Shown here: one piece after another, positions 7,711 to 16,795 of the stretch
How the letters are laid out: each line of letters begins with the position of its first letter
How positions within the stretch are numbered: the first letter of the stretch is position 1
Origin: a virus
Virus record (IMG/VR): IMGVR_UViG_3300042402_007428
Coordinates: 1 to 42,077 of that record
Strand: one strand, 5' to 3'
DNA length: 42,077 bases
The notes under the pieces: generated by a model
Databases searched by the model: none
Told to the model about the DNA's origin: nothing
What the model saw: the letters and a program-made list of their open reading frames with translations, nothing else
Program-made: the position numbers and the translations under genes

Positions 7711-9739
7711 CAAGAACTCAGACGGCCGACATCAAAGCAAACGCACTGACGGCGAGAGCCGAGATCTGCTAATGCAGCAGTTATCTGAACTGACGCCGGG
7801 GCAGCGCAAGTTAGTGCAAGCAATGTTGGTGAGTGCAACGCGGGGCGATAGCTCGCTCTTCGATTACATGAACGAAAATCGGTGGTTGCGCAAACCCGTA
7901 TCCGTCAAGCAGTTCCTTGAAGATCCGTACTACATGGGCAATTCAAGCCAAACCTTGTACCCGCGCATCAAAGAGGACTTGATCGATATGTTCGAAACGC
8001 CCGGCATACGCGAGGTGGTGCTAACGGGCAGTATTGGTTACGGTAAGACAACCTTTATCTCGTTTGCCACCATTCGGCTGCTCTACGAGTTGTCGTGCCT
8101 GCGTGCGCCACAGTTAGCCTACGGGCTATCGCCGGGATCGGAGATCGTGATCGCCTTGATGAGCAAGTCGCTGCACTTGGCGCGGCAGGTTATGAAGTCG
8201 GCGGTTGACGACAAGATCAAACTATCGCCCTACTTTATGGAGCAGTTCAAGCCCGAGTTTCGCGCCGACAACACCATGTTTCCTAACAACATAAGCATGT
8301 CCATCGGCTCCTGCTTCTCAGAGCGCATCTTGGGCATGAACGTCCTTGGCGGGGCGTTGGACGAGGCAAACTTCATGATCTCCAAAGGGCAGGTCATTGG
8401 CAAGAACGGGGGCAAGAAGGCGACGGTTGCGCAGTTCGACTTGGCCGAAAAGATGTACGCATCTATCGTTCGCCGTATCAAATCGCGTTTCTTGAAAGCA
8501 CCACAGGACTTGCCGGGGCTGATGATCTTGGCATCGTCGGCAGCCACAATCGATAGTTTCACCAACCGTAAGATCCGAGACTCGTACAGCGACCCTGCGG
8601 TGTTTGTGCGCGATTACGCGGCGTGGGATGTGAAGCCGAAGCAGAACTTCAACGGCGAAAAGTTTTGGGTGCTGATTGGCAACAGCGCGGTGCGCAGCCG
8701 TGTGATCAAAGACAAGGTTGAGGCGGATGCGGTTGACAGAGGGTGGTTGGAGGAGCAGGAGTGCCGCATCATCGAAGTGCCAATCGAGTACTACGACGAC
8801 TTTGACCGAGACTTGGAGAACGGCATACGCGACATTGCAGGCATAAGCACGCACGCCATTAGCGCGTTTATGAGCCGCATTGGGCGGATTGCCGATTGCA
8901 CCAACCGCAGTATTGGCCACCCGTTCGAGACATCCGAGTACGAGTACGGCAGCGGCGCAAAGTTCTTGTGGAACATGTTGTGCAGGCCCGCAGAGCGGAA
9001 ATTGCCGGGTGGCTACAAAGAGATCTATTGGATGCCGTTGCGCAACCCAAAGGTGGCTCGGTCTATCCATATCGATCCATCGCTATCAGGCGACAGCACA
9101 GGCTTTGCAATGGGCCACATTGAGCGGTGGGTAGAGGTGGTGCGGCGCGGCCCTGATGGCGAGGAATACAGCGACGTCGCGCCGTTTATTGTTGTCGACC
9201 TAATGCTGCGCATCAACCCTCCGCAGGGCGAGCAGATCTTCTTGCCCGACATCAGACGCATGGTCTACGAGTTGCAAGACCACGGATTCCATCTGCAGAG
9301 TTTCTCGTGTGACAGTTATCAGTCTGCCGAAATGGTGCAGCAGATGAAGGCACGCGGGGTAAAGGCCGACGTGGTGTCGGTTGACCGCACTATGGATGCC
9401 TACGATGCGCTAAAGTCGGCCATCTACGAGCAGCGGATTGAGTTCTACCACTACGAGCCATTCATTGCAGAATTGCGGGCGTTGGAGTATGATAGGGTGC
9501 GCGGCAAGGTTGATCACCCGGTTGCAGGCACCAAAGATGTCGCGGATGCTGTTGCAGGCATGGTGTATTCGCTTGTAAAGAATGCTAACACAAGCAATGT
9601 TATCATGCCCGACATCGATTTGGAACAGCGCGAGAACGATGATTGGGTTAGTCAAGGTAAGATGATGATCCCGTCGGGGTCAGTGCAATCGGTTGCGCAG
9701 GGAATGACAGGGATGCCGCTTCCATTCATTATGGGCTAG
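7703..9739 (+). CDS. terL: Terminase large subunit (packaging ATPase-nuclease)
   Basis: A 678-residue packaging motor protein; ATG 7703 overlaps the upstream stop. The ATPase domain shows Walker A 'GSIGYGKTT' (residues 109-117) and Walker B ending in D220-E221 (LGGALDEANF). The RNase H-type nuclease domain carries D458 ('IHIDPSLSGDSTGF'), D537 ('CDSYQS') and D612/D615 ('KDVADAVAG'). It docks on the portal, pumps DNA into the prohead using ATP and cuts the concatemer. All key residues are present, so the protein should be active. Bases 9683-9698 carry one dispersed element. Confidence 0.93.
   Translation: MIDKNSDGRHQSKRTDGESRDLLMQQLSELTPGQRKLVQAMLVSATRGDSSLFDYMNENRWLRKPVSVKQFLEDPYYMGNSSQTLYPRIKEDLIDMFETPGIREVVLTGSIGYGKTTFISFATIRLLYELSCLRAPQLAYGLSPGSEIVIALMSKSLHLARQVMKSAVDDKIKLSPYFMEQFKPEFRADNTMFPNNISMSIGSCFSERILGMNVLGGALDEANFMISKGQVIGKNGGKKATVAQFDLAEKMYASIVRRIKSRFLKAPQDLPGLMILASSAATIDSFTNRKIRDSYSDPAVFVRDYAAWDVKPKQNFNGEKFWVLIGNSAVRSRVIKDKVEADAVDRGWLEEQECRIIEVPIEYYDDFDRDLENGIRDIAGISTHAISAFMSRIGRIADCTNRSIGHPFETSEYEYGSGAKFLWNMLCRPAERKLPGGYKEIYWMPLRNPKVARSIHIDPSLSGDSTGFAMGHIERWVEVVRRGPDGEEYSDVAPFIVVDLMLRINPPQGEQIFLPDIRRMVYELQDHGFHLQSFSCDSYQSAEMVQQMKARGVKADVVSVDRTMDAYDALKSAIYEQRIEFYHYEPFIAELRALEYDRVRGKVDHPVAGTKDVADAVAGMVYSLVKNANTSNVIMPDIDLEQRENDDWVSQGKMMIPSGSVQSVAQGMTGMPLPFIMG
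9683..9698 (-). repeat. Dispersed 16-bp element, copy 3
   Basis: The + strand reads GTGCAATCGGTTGCGC; core at 9685-9696 on the minus strand, inside terL. Confidence 0.7.
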
Positions 9740-9742
9740 TCA

Positions 9743-11545
9743 ATGGGTATCGTATCGAGCATTACGAGCCGCGTCAGCAAGTGGTTTGATGCGGACAAAG
9801 AAAAGATAACCATACCCCTCAAGAAGGGTAACGACGAGTCGCAGATCGCAGGCGGGCCCGGCGGCGGTATGGACAATGGCTTTTCGGGCTACGACCAACT
9901 CAGCGACCAATTGCACATGGAGGACAGCCTCCTGTACCGTTATGCCGATTACGAGGAGATGGACGATTATCCCGAAATCGGCTCCGCCCTTGACGTCTAC
10001 GCCGACGATGCAACGGTGCAGGACGCGCAGCACAACACCTGTATTTGGCCCGTGTCGCCCGATCGCATTGTGCGCGAAATCCTAGACGACCTGCTGTACC
10101 GTAGGTTGCGCATTGACGAAGATATCTACGCCTTGACTCGTGGCTTGGCAAAGTACGGTAATGCCTATGCCGAGATCTTGGCGAACGATACGGGCGTAGT
10201 CGGTTTGAACTACCTGCCTGCACCTACTATGCGGCGCATTGAGGACGAGAAGGGCAATCTGATTGGCTTTGTGCAATCGTTGGATAGCCGTTTCTTGATG
10301 GACAGCCGCAGCATCATTGCCGACATAAAGAACAAGAAACTGCCCGAAGGCACAACCTTCTTTGAGCCATACGAGGTGGTGCATTGGCGGCTGCAAGGCA
10401 AGCGGGTGCATACCACTTACGGGTACAGCATACTTGATAGTGCGCGTTGGATCTTTCGCCGTCTTGTGATGGCCGAGGACAGCGCACTGATCTACAAACT
10501 GACGCGGGCACCTGCTCGGTTTGCCTTCTATGTCGATACAGGCAATCTGCCCCCTGCACAGCGCACGGCGTATGTGAATCAGGTCAAGCAGGCGTACAAG
10601 AAGAAGAAGTTATTCAACGCGGCCACGGGCAAGTTAGACTTTAGGGCCAACCCGCTTGGCATGGACGAAGACTTTTGGATCCCGACTGCAAACGGCGTCG
10701 ATTCTACCCGTATCGATGTTGTGGCCGGGCCCGATTATCAGACGACCGACGACCTCGAGTACTTCCGGGGCAAACTGTTTTCTGCCCTCAAGGTGCCACG
10801 GCGGTACTTGGGCTTTGATGGTGGCGAGAGCCGCGCCTCGTTGTCGCAAGAGGACGTGCGGTTTGCACGCACCATACAGCGGCTACAGCGCGAGGTGCGT
10901 AATGGCTACAAGAAGGTATGCCGCATCCACTTGGCGGCGTTGAATGTCGATCCCGATCAGCTCACCTACGATCTGCGGATGACGACGTCGTCGTCGATCT
11001 TCGAGTTGTCGCAGTTAGAACTACTGAATGCGCGTGCGGGTGCTGCAGCGGCGTTGGTTGAGTATCTGCCCAAAGAGTGGATTTTGGAGAAGATCTTCGA
11101 GTTCCCCAAAGACGATGCCACCTACATACAGCAGACAAAGAAGAACGAGATGCGCGACGAAGCGTTGTTCAATGCCGACACCGAGTCAAAGGCAATGGCT
11201 GCAGCGCAAGCAGGCATGGGCGGCGAGGGCGGGGTGCCGCCCGAAGAAATGGATGTTGGTGCAGAGGCAGGGCAGGCTGCTACGGCTGCAGAGCGGGGCG
11301 CGGATGCCACGGCTACGGCGGCAGCGGCTACGGAGCAGGCATGGCGCAAGTTAGATGCTAGGTTGCGGCTGCTGCAGGAGCAGACTGATAAACTGAACAG
11401 GCAACAGGCAGACTCGACTAGGTTGGTTGGTCGCGTGTTGGAGGAAATTGCACCTGCTGTACGCAATGTACATAAAGAGTTGCGTAGAGGTTTGAGTCGC
11501 AATACAAACAATGCAGAGCGTAAGAGAAGGTACAACAATGGCTGA
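9743..11545 (+). CDS. Portal protein (T4 gp20-like)
   Basis: A 600-residue protein, 3 nt after terL. The long conserved core looks like T4-type portals: 'YRYADYEEMDDYPEIGSALD' near the N-terminus, 'EVVHWRLQGKR' in the middle and 'RRYLGFDGGESRASLSQED' in the crown/wing region. The last ~100 residues are Ala/Gln-rich and helical, with a coiled-coil-like pattern. The portal forms the dodecameric ring at one capsid vertex, nucleates head assembly and acts as the DNA channel for packaging and ejection. Position between terL and the protease agrees with this. Confidence 0.88.
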   Translation: MGIVSSITSRVSKWFDADKEKITIPLKKGNDESQIAGGPGGGMDNGFSGYDQLSDQLHMEDSLLYRYADYEEMDDYPEIGSALDVYADDATVQDAQHNTCIWPVSPDRIVREILDDLLYRRLRIDEDIYALTRGLAKYGNAYAEILANDTGVVGLNYLPAPTMRRIEDEKGNLIGFVQSLDSRFLMDSRSIIADIKNKKLPEGTTFFEPYEVVHWRLQGKRVHTTYGYSILDSARWIFRRLVMAEDSALIYKLTRAPARFAFYVDTGNLPPAQRTAYVNQVKQAYKKKKLFNAATGKLDFRANPLGMDEDFWIPTANGVDSTRIDVVAGPDYQTTDDLEYFRGKLFSALKVPRRYLGFDGGESRASLSQEDVRFARTIQRLQREVRNGYKKVCRIHLAALNVDPDQLTYDLRMTTSSSIFELSQLELLNARAGAAAALVEYLPKEWILEKIFEFPKDDATYIQQTKKNEMRDEALFNADTESKAMAAAQAGMGGEGGVPPEEMDVGAEAGQAATAAERGADATATAAAATEQAWRKLDARLRLLQEQTDKLNRQQADSTRLVGRVLEEIAPAVRNVHKELRRGLSRNTNNAERKRRYNNG

Positions 11546-12389
11546 TGCTTTGGTTGCAGGAAAAGCGTTGCAGGAAATGCGTAGCGGCAGCATCGAAAGC
11601 ATCATCGACGCCGCTACCGCGTTGGCCGAGGCGTACTTGGGCAAGCCCGTAGATGTGTTGGCTACGCACCATGATTGCATGTATGTGGTTGTCGAGGGCG
11701 AGGAGTGCATCCGCAGGCTTGGCATCAAGACTGATCAGAAGGGTCCGCATATCGTATCCAACCGCGTGCGTGACGGCCTTGTGACTGAGGCTACAAAGGA
11801 CAAGTATGTAGCATCGCTACTGCGTGAGGCTGCTACGGCGTTGGCACTTGGCAAGGAGTGCAACCAATTGCGCAGCATTGCCCTGTTGGCCCGCAAGGGT
11901 GGTAGGTATTTGTTTGCCGAAGAGCGGGATGCGGTGTTGGCTACAAAGGATGCGCCGCAGTATTGGGAAGAGTTGTACGAAGCCAACCGCAAGGACATCC
12001 GCAAGGCCGCTTATGGCGGGTTGCGGGAGGAGGAGGCGCGGGTGCCAAAGAGCCGTTACGGCATGTTGGCTGTCGATCGTGTGGCTGCGTTTGATGGCGA
12101 TATCAAAGAATCGCTTGCATCAATCTTTGTGTTGGTGCATGAGGTTGCTCAAGATATTTCAAGTATCAAGGATTCGGCGGTTGTTGCTCACGGTTGGGAT
12201 GCAAAAAGAGCATTGGAAACAATGCGCATCGAGTGTAAGGCGATTTTGGGCAGCGGAGCAAAGGCTCTCGAGTTGTCAGAAAGCATGCACCTTGCAGACC
12301 TTGCTGTGATGCACGACAGATTGGCAGATGTTACAAAGGCGTTGTTGGTTATGCGCCGTTTCTTGACTACAAGCACAAGCACTAATTGA
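11538..12389 (+). CDS. Hypothetical head-region protein (helical)
   Basis: A 283-residue protein; ATG 11538 has GAAGG 8 nt upstream and overlaps the portal end by 8 nt. It is predominantly alpha-helical and Ala/Leu/Glu-rich with no recognised motif. By T4 gene order the space between portal and protease holds prohead core genes (67 and 68), but this protein is much longer than either and I cannot align it to them. Bases 11868-11883 carry one dispersed element. A head-assembly or internal-virion role is inferred from position. Confidence 0.6.
   Translation: MADALVAGKALQEMRSGSIESIIDAATALAEAYLGKPVDVLATHHDCMYVVVEGEECIRRLGIKTDQKGPHIVSNRVRDGLVTEATKDKYVASLLREAATALALGKECNQLRSIALLARKGGRYLFAEERDAVLATKDAPQYWEELYEANRKDIRKAAYGGLREEEARVPKSRYGMLAVDRVAAFDGDIKESLASIFVLVHEVAQDISSIKDSAVVAHGWDAKRALETMRIECKAILGSGAKALELSESMHLADLAVMHDRLADVTKALLVMRRFLTTSTSTN
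11868..11883 (+). repeat. Dispersed 16-bp element, copy 4
   Basis: GTGCAACCAATTGCGC, core at 11870-11881, inside the 283-residue head-region gene. Confidence 0.7.
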
Positions 12390-12399
12390 GGAGTGACCT

Positions 12400-13263
12400 A
12401 TGAATGACGATCGCATTGTCCGTTCTCTAGACGAAGATTTTGCCAAGATTGGTTGGGGCGGTGGCACCAAGGAGCTCAACCGTCTCAGCAGCAGCCGTCT
12501 TGATGAGTCTTTGTACAATTCGCCGCCCGTGCAGTTTGATCCGATTGATGGCCCGACGGTCACGATGGATCTTCTGAACCGCATTGCCGACCTTGACTTT
12601 GATTCGCTCAGCGGCGACGATTTCAACGACATCATCGAAGGCCTCCGCGACAAGGATCTGCCTGATGGCGATCACGAGTTGGCCGAGGCTGCCGAGGCAG
12701 TCGTCAAGGCTCTCCTTGAGTCGGCTCGCAAGCAGGTTGTGCGTGACAGCATTACGGGCAAGCGTGAGGTGAGGGCTGCATCAGGATTTCGCACCACGGA
12801 CGACGGCAAGATTGAGAAGATCACTGCGGGCGAAAAGATTAGGCAGGGCAAGAAGCGTGACATTTACGACCGCAAGAGCAAGGCGGTGCAGGCTCGGTAT
12901 GATCGAGGCCGTGGTAAGCGTCTCGAGAATAAGCGGAAACTGCGCAAAGGCCCCGGCAAGAAGCAGCGCGTGAACGCGGATGCCGTCTCTGATGCTCTTG
13001 CGGCAGATCTGTACAACATCCTTGGCGAATCCGATAACAGCAAGTTTGGTGCATACGGCGACACCGTGTCGCGTGTTGCCCGCATTATGAGCTTGCTTGA
13101 GTATGCGCTTGGCGAAGATGTTGGTGATGTGCTTGAGTCGGCCTACGAGAAGATGGAAAACTCGTTGCTCACCGAGAGCAGCGACCCTGCGCGTGCCTTT
13201 GAGCCTGCGCTGCGCGTGATTGCGCGTTGCCTTGAGCAGATTGATGAAATGGGAAACGACTAG
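12400..13263 (+). CDS. Hypothetical head-region protein with a basic linker
   Basis: A 287-residue protein; ATG 12400 follows GAGGAG. It has an acidic N-terminal half (many Asp/Glu, residues 40-110), a highly basic central segment (residues ~145-190, rich in RGRGKR and KLRKGPGKK patterns) and a helical C-terminus. The acidic-basic-acidic layout is compatible with a prohead core or internal protein that contacts DNA, but no family was recognised. It lies between portal and protease, together with the preceding gene. Confidence 0.6.
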   Translation: MNDDRIVRSLDEDFAKIGWGGGTKELNRLSSSRLDESLYNSPPVQFDPIDGPTVTMDLLNRIADLDFDSLSGDDFNDIIEGLRDKDLPDGDHELAEAAEAVVKALLESARKQVVRDSITGKREVRAASGFRTTDDGKIEKITAGEKIRQGKKRDIYDRKSKAVQARYDRGRGKRLENKRKLRKGPGKKQRVNADAVSDALAADLYNILGESDNSKFGAYGDTVSRVARIMSLLEYALGEDVGDVLESAYEKMENSLLTESSDPARAFEPALRVIARCLEQIDEMGND

Positions 13264-13310
13264 TAGAGGGCCGCAAGCGGCGCACAGCCTACTCTAGTGG
13301 CCGCCGTGAG

Positions 13311-13460
13311 GTGGCAGGCTTGGAGGGATTTAGGGCTGATGTTAGGCTTGATGGCAAGAAGACGGATCGCAAAGTAGCACCACGGTTTAGACGGCGTGCC
13401 GAGTTGGGCATTGGAATTGACCGAACGCCGTTCAAGTTCAAGGATTGGAAGATCGCATGA
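13311..13460 (+). CDS. Small basic ORF upstream of the prohead protease
   Basis: A 49-codon ORF from GTG 13311 ending at TGA 13458-13460, which overlaps the protease ATG (13457) as ATGA. The frame is open back to 13248 without a standard start, giving a coherent Lys/Arg-rich product throughout. Residues include 'FRADVRLDGKKTDRKVAPRF' and end in 'FKFKDWKIA'. The ATGA overlap and phage-like codon use suggest a real, translationally coupled gene. In T4 the equivalent slot holds the small core genes 67/68, so a prohead-core role is possible but unproven. The start is the weak point: there is no clear ribosome-binding site. Confidence 0.5.
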   Translation: MAGLEGFRADVRLDGKKTDRKVAPRFRRRAELGIGIDRTPFKFKDWKIA

Positions 13461-15121
13461 GCAAACAGTTACTAATTGATGCAATGCCGATCAAACTTGC
13501 TCTCCAAGAGAGCGAGGGTGGCAAGATGATTGCGCGGGGCGAGTTCGCCCGCTGCGATGTGCCGACACAGAACGGGCGCACCTACCCGCGTGGCGTGTAC
13601 GAGCGCGAGGTGAAGAAGTTACAGGAGAGTGTTACCTCCCGCCGTGCCTTTGGCGAGTTGGATCATCCTGATGACGGCAAGACGAAATTGGCCCGCGTCA
13701 GCCATGTTATCACCCGCCTCGATATCGATAAGAACGGCGTGGTTATGGGCGAGGCTGAGATCTTGGACACCCCGAACGGGCGCACCCTCAAGGCAATCCT
13801 TGACAGCGGCGCAGAGGTAGGCGTATCGAGCCGTGGCTTTGGTAGCACCAAGCAGATGCCCGATGGCTCGTCTATGGTTGGCGAGGACTTTATGTTGCGC
13901 TCGTTTGACTTCGTTGCCGACCCTGCAATGAAGACTGCGTACCCGCAAATCTTTGCCGAGGATGTTGAGGTTGAGTTTGGCAACCCGTCCATCGAGGCCG
14001 AGTTTCCTGAATTGGCCGAAGACATCCGCGCCAAGGAGCGTGCTGCGGCAAAGATTGACGCCGAGGCTGCGGTAGCGGCAATGATTGCGGCTAACGACGA
14101 CAAGGTGCGATCTGCCATGCAGGAGCAGTTTGAGAAGCGTTTGGCTGAATCACTTTCGGGCATCCGCGAGAGCGTTGCAGAGGGGCTGCGCGAAGAGTTT
14201 GCTGCTGACCCTGCCGTTGGCGGAAGCAAGGCGGCATTGGCCAAGATTGCAGAGATTGCGGGTGTGTTTGCACAGCAGGGCGATGAGGTTGCGCTGCGTG
14301 ATGCAATCCGTGAGCGTGATCTCAAGATTGGTGCAATGAAGGAGAGCTTGGACAAGGCTGTAGATTTGGCCCGCCGTACCACTTATGCACTTGTGGTTGA
14401 GCAGCGGATTGGCGGACACCCTATGGGCGAGCGCATCCGCAAGATGCTTGGCGATATTGCATCGTTTGACAGCCGCGAAGCGTTGCAGGCGCGGTTGGAG
14501 GATGTTGCCACCGAGTACGACACGATTTTGACCGAGCGGCAGCAGCGGACGCAAGATGTGCATGAGGCCGAGATTGGCGAATTGCGTGAGCGCATCGCTG
14601 AATTGGAAGGCGAGGTCGAGGAGCTCGAGGCCGAAATTGAGGCAAGCACCGAGAGCGCAGAAACGAGCGAAGATCGTTTGCGTGAAAGCCTCGAAGGCAT
14701 TGCGCGAAAGCATACCTCTGAGATCGATGACTTGCGCAGCCAATTGCGCGAGGCGGTTGATACCGCTAATGGCTACCGTAACCTGCTTGAGCAGGAGCAG
14801 GACAAGACGCAATCTGCACAGGTTGATGCTTACAAGGCACGGCGCGTTAGCGGGCACACAAACTCAAGCAAACTGTTGTCGTTGCTAGAGGGTGTGCAGA
14901 ATGAAAACGCAATTGATGCGATTGTTTCTGAAAACGGTACAAAAAACATTGGTGCAAGTGACTTACAGGGCTTGCGCGAAAGTTTGAAGCGTGGCAGGAG
15001 TAACCCGGCCGCAATGATGGAAGAAGTCACTGCAGCACCTAGCGTTTTCAGAGACCCAATGTTGGGTGGTATGAGTGCAAATCAAATTCTTGAACTTTCA
15101 GGCATCAAGCGAGTGAGGTAA
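13457..15121 (+). CDS. Prohead protease fused to a scaffold-like coiled coil
   Basis: A 554-residue protein starting at ATG 13457, which overlaps the upstream TGA. Residues 1-170 match the T4 gp21/herpes-type prohead protease: 'RGEFARCDVPTQNGRTYPRGVY', then H70 in 'FGELDHP', then the serine motif 'GVSSRGFGS' (S124/S125). The remaining ~380 residues are helical. Residues ~370-455 are a strong Glu-rich heptad coiled coil of the kind found in scaffolds such as gp22. The layout suggests scaffold and maturation protease encoded as one chain, with the protease digesting the core after capsid assembly. No separate scaffold gene is visible, which supports this. Confidence 0.82.
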   Translation: MSKQLLIDAMPIKLALQESEGGKMIARGEFARCDVPTQNGRTYPRGVYEREVKKLQESVTSRRAFGELDHPDDGKTKLARVSHVITRLDIDKNGVVMGEAEILDTPNGRTLKAILDSGAEVGVSSRGFGSTKQMPDGSSMVGEDFMLRSFDFVADPAMKTAYPQIFAEDVEVEFGNPSIEAEFPELAEDIRAKERAAAKIDAEAAVAAMIAANDDKVRSAMQEQFEKRLAESLSGIRESVAEGLREEFAADPAVGGSKAALAKIAEIAGVFAQQGDEVALRDAIRERDLKIGAMKESLDKAVDLARRTTYALVVEQRIGGHPMGERIRKMLGDIASFDSREALQARLEDVATEYDTILTERQQRTQDVHEAEIGELRERIAELEGEVEELEAEIEASTESAETSEDRLRESLEGIARKHTSEIDDLRSQLREAVDTANGYRNLLEQEQDKTQSAQVDAYKARRVSGHTNSSKLLSLLEGVQNENAIDAIVSENGTKNIGASDLQGLRESLKRGRSNPAAMMEEVTAAPSVFRDPMLGGMSANQILELSGIKRVR

Positions 15122-15124
15122 TAC

Positions 15125-16711
15125 ATGGAGAGTCGTCGGCTATTGTCAGAACAGGGGCAGGGTACCGCAGCGGACCAAGGGTTTGTACAGCGCGTTGCGC
15201 AGAAGTGGAACCCACTTCTCGAGGGCGTTGAAGATCCGTGGAACCGTGGCGTACTTGCCATTCTCCTCGAGAATCAGATGGGCCACCTGCGGTCGTTGAA
15301 CGAGGAAACTCTTTCGACGGGCGTTGGCTCGTTTACCAAGTACATCTTCCCGATCCTCCGCCGCGTGTTCCCGAATCTGATCGCGAATCAGATTGTTTCG
15401 GTGCAGCCCATGACGTCGGCTGTTGGCGGTATCTTCACCTACGAGTACAAGTATGGTGCAACGAAGGGTACGACGACTGCAGGCGACAACCTCATTCAGG
15501 ACTTTCAGAAGTACTACTCTTCTGAATACATTGATTACGAGGTGAAGGTTGCAGGCACGCTCACTAACGGCGTAAAGACGGTTTGGAACAACGCGACCAA
15601 CGCCACCGACCGCTCGCCGTTCAAGTGGCTGCCCGTTAGCCCGCTCAACACGAGCAAGGGCTACTTGGTCACCTTCTATTGGACGAGCGGTGGCTTGCTC
15701 AAGACTGCTACCGACAACGGTTCGGGCGTGCTTTCGGGCGATGCTACGGGCACGATCGACTACACGACGGGTGGTTGGACGATTGACACCACAGGTAACA
15801 TCCCCGATGCTACCTTCCCGATCTACTCGACCTACTACTACCTCTCGGAGTTGGTTGCTAGCACCACGGCCCCTGCGGTCAACGGTACGCTCTACGCCAA
15901 CACCAATCAGGTTGCGCAGATCCCGGACATCAACCTCGACATCACCCTCAACACCGTTACGGCCATTACCCGCAAGCTCAAGGCTCGTTGGTCGGCTGAG
16001 GCTGTTGACGATCTTCGCGCCTTCCACGGCCTCAACGCCGAAACGGAACTCGTTGCAGGCATGGCGAACGAAATTTCGCTCGAGCTTGACCGCGAGATCA
16101 TCACCGACCTCATTACGGGTGCGCAGTTTAGCGCGTCTTACTCGTTTACGACCGGCCCTGCCCGCCCGACTGCCGCCAATGGTGGTCAGTTCTCTGAAGT
16201 CGATAGCATCCGTGCGTTGCTTACGATCATCGAGTCGGTTTCGGCGCAGATTCACCGTGCCTCGCTTCGGTCGCCCGCGAACTTCCTCGTGGTGTCGCCC
16301 TCCGTTGGTGCAATGCTTGCGCAGCTCACCTCGCATGGCGACTTCATGGTGATCAACCGTGCGCTTGAGCCGCAGGTCTCGCCCTCGTATGGCCCGATGA
16401 ACTCGAACTTCGGTGTTAGCCGCCTCGGCACACTGATGAACAAGTTTGCCGTGTATCAGGATCCGTTCCTTGACCCGGCTTCGACGGGTGCTGCACCTAA
16501 CATCCTCGTTGGTCTCAAGGGCTCGAGCTTCCTCGACGCAGGCTATGTGTACGCACCGTACATCCCGCTGCAGGTGACGCCGACCTTCCTTGACCCCGAT
16601 GACTTCACCTTCCGTAAGGGTCTGCGGACTCGCTACGCCAAGAAGATGCTTCGCCCCGAGTACTACGGCGCGATCACGGTTACGGGCTTCCCGACCATCC
16701 TCGGTATCTAA
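15125..16711 (+). CDS. Major capsid protein (T4 gp23-like, HK97 fold)
   Basis: A 528-residue protein 3 nt after the protease; GAGGTAA precedes ATG 15125. The N-terminus has the gp23 pattern: 'KWNPLLEGVED', 'AILLENQ', then 'FPILRRVFPNLIANQIVSVQ' and 'PMTSAVGGIF'. LxE-type motifs near the N-terminus (LLE, residues ~31-33) are candidate processing sites for the gp21-type protease next door. Residues ~187-240 form a beta-rich insertion ('DNGSGVL' at 197, 'GTIDY' at 209) that also appears in the tail sheath. The gene ends at a strong terminator, consistent with high expression. Confidence 0.93.
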   Translation: MESRRLLSEQGQGTAADQGFVQRVAQKWNPLLEGVEDPWNRGVLAILLENQMGHLRSLNEETLSTGVGSFTKYIFPILRRVFPNLIANQIVSVQPMTSAVGGIFTYEYKYGATKGTTTAGDNLIQDFQKYYSSEYIDYEVKVAGTLTNGVKTVWNNATNATDRSPFKWLPVSPLNTSKGYLVTFYWTSGGLLKTATDNGSGVLSGDATGTIDYTTGGWTIDTTGNIPDATFPIYSTYYYLSELVASTTAPAVNGTLYANTNQVAQIPDINLDITLNTVTAITRKLKARWSAEAVDDLRAFHGLNAETELVAGMANEISLELDREIITDLITGAQFSASYSFTTGPARPTAANGGQFSEVDSIRALLTIIESVSAQIHRASLRSPANFLVVSPSVGAMLAQLTSHGDFMVINRALEPQVSPSYGPMNSNFGVSRLGTLMNKFAVYQDPFLDPASTGAAPNILVGLKGSSFLDAGYVYAPYIPLQVTPTFLDPDDFTFRKGLRTRYAKKMLRPEYYGAITVTGFPTILGI

Positions 16712-16739
16712 CCTGTTGCCCTGCATAGGGCATGGTGCT

Positions 16740-16780
16740 AGGGTCGGGCTACCTACGGGGGCTCGGCCCTTTGTGTTTTT
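16740..16780 (+). terminator. Rho-independent terminator after the capsid gene
   Basis: AGGGTCGGGCT (16740-16750) pairs with GGCTCGGCCCT (16760-16770), an 11-bp stem including three G-U pairs. A 9-nt loop separates the arms and TTGTGTTTTT follows. It lies 28 nt after the MCP stop. Confidence 0.8.
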
Positions 16781-16795
16781 GTTGGAGGCGGTCTG

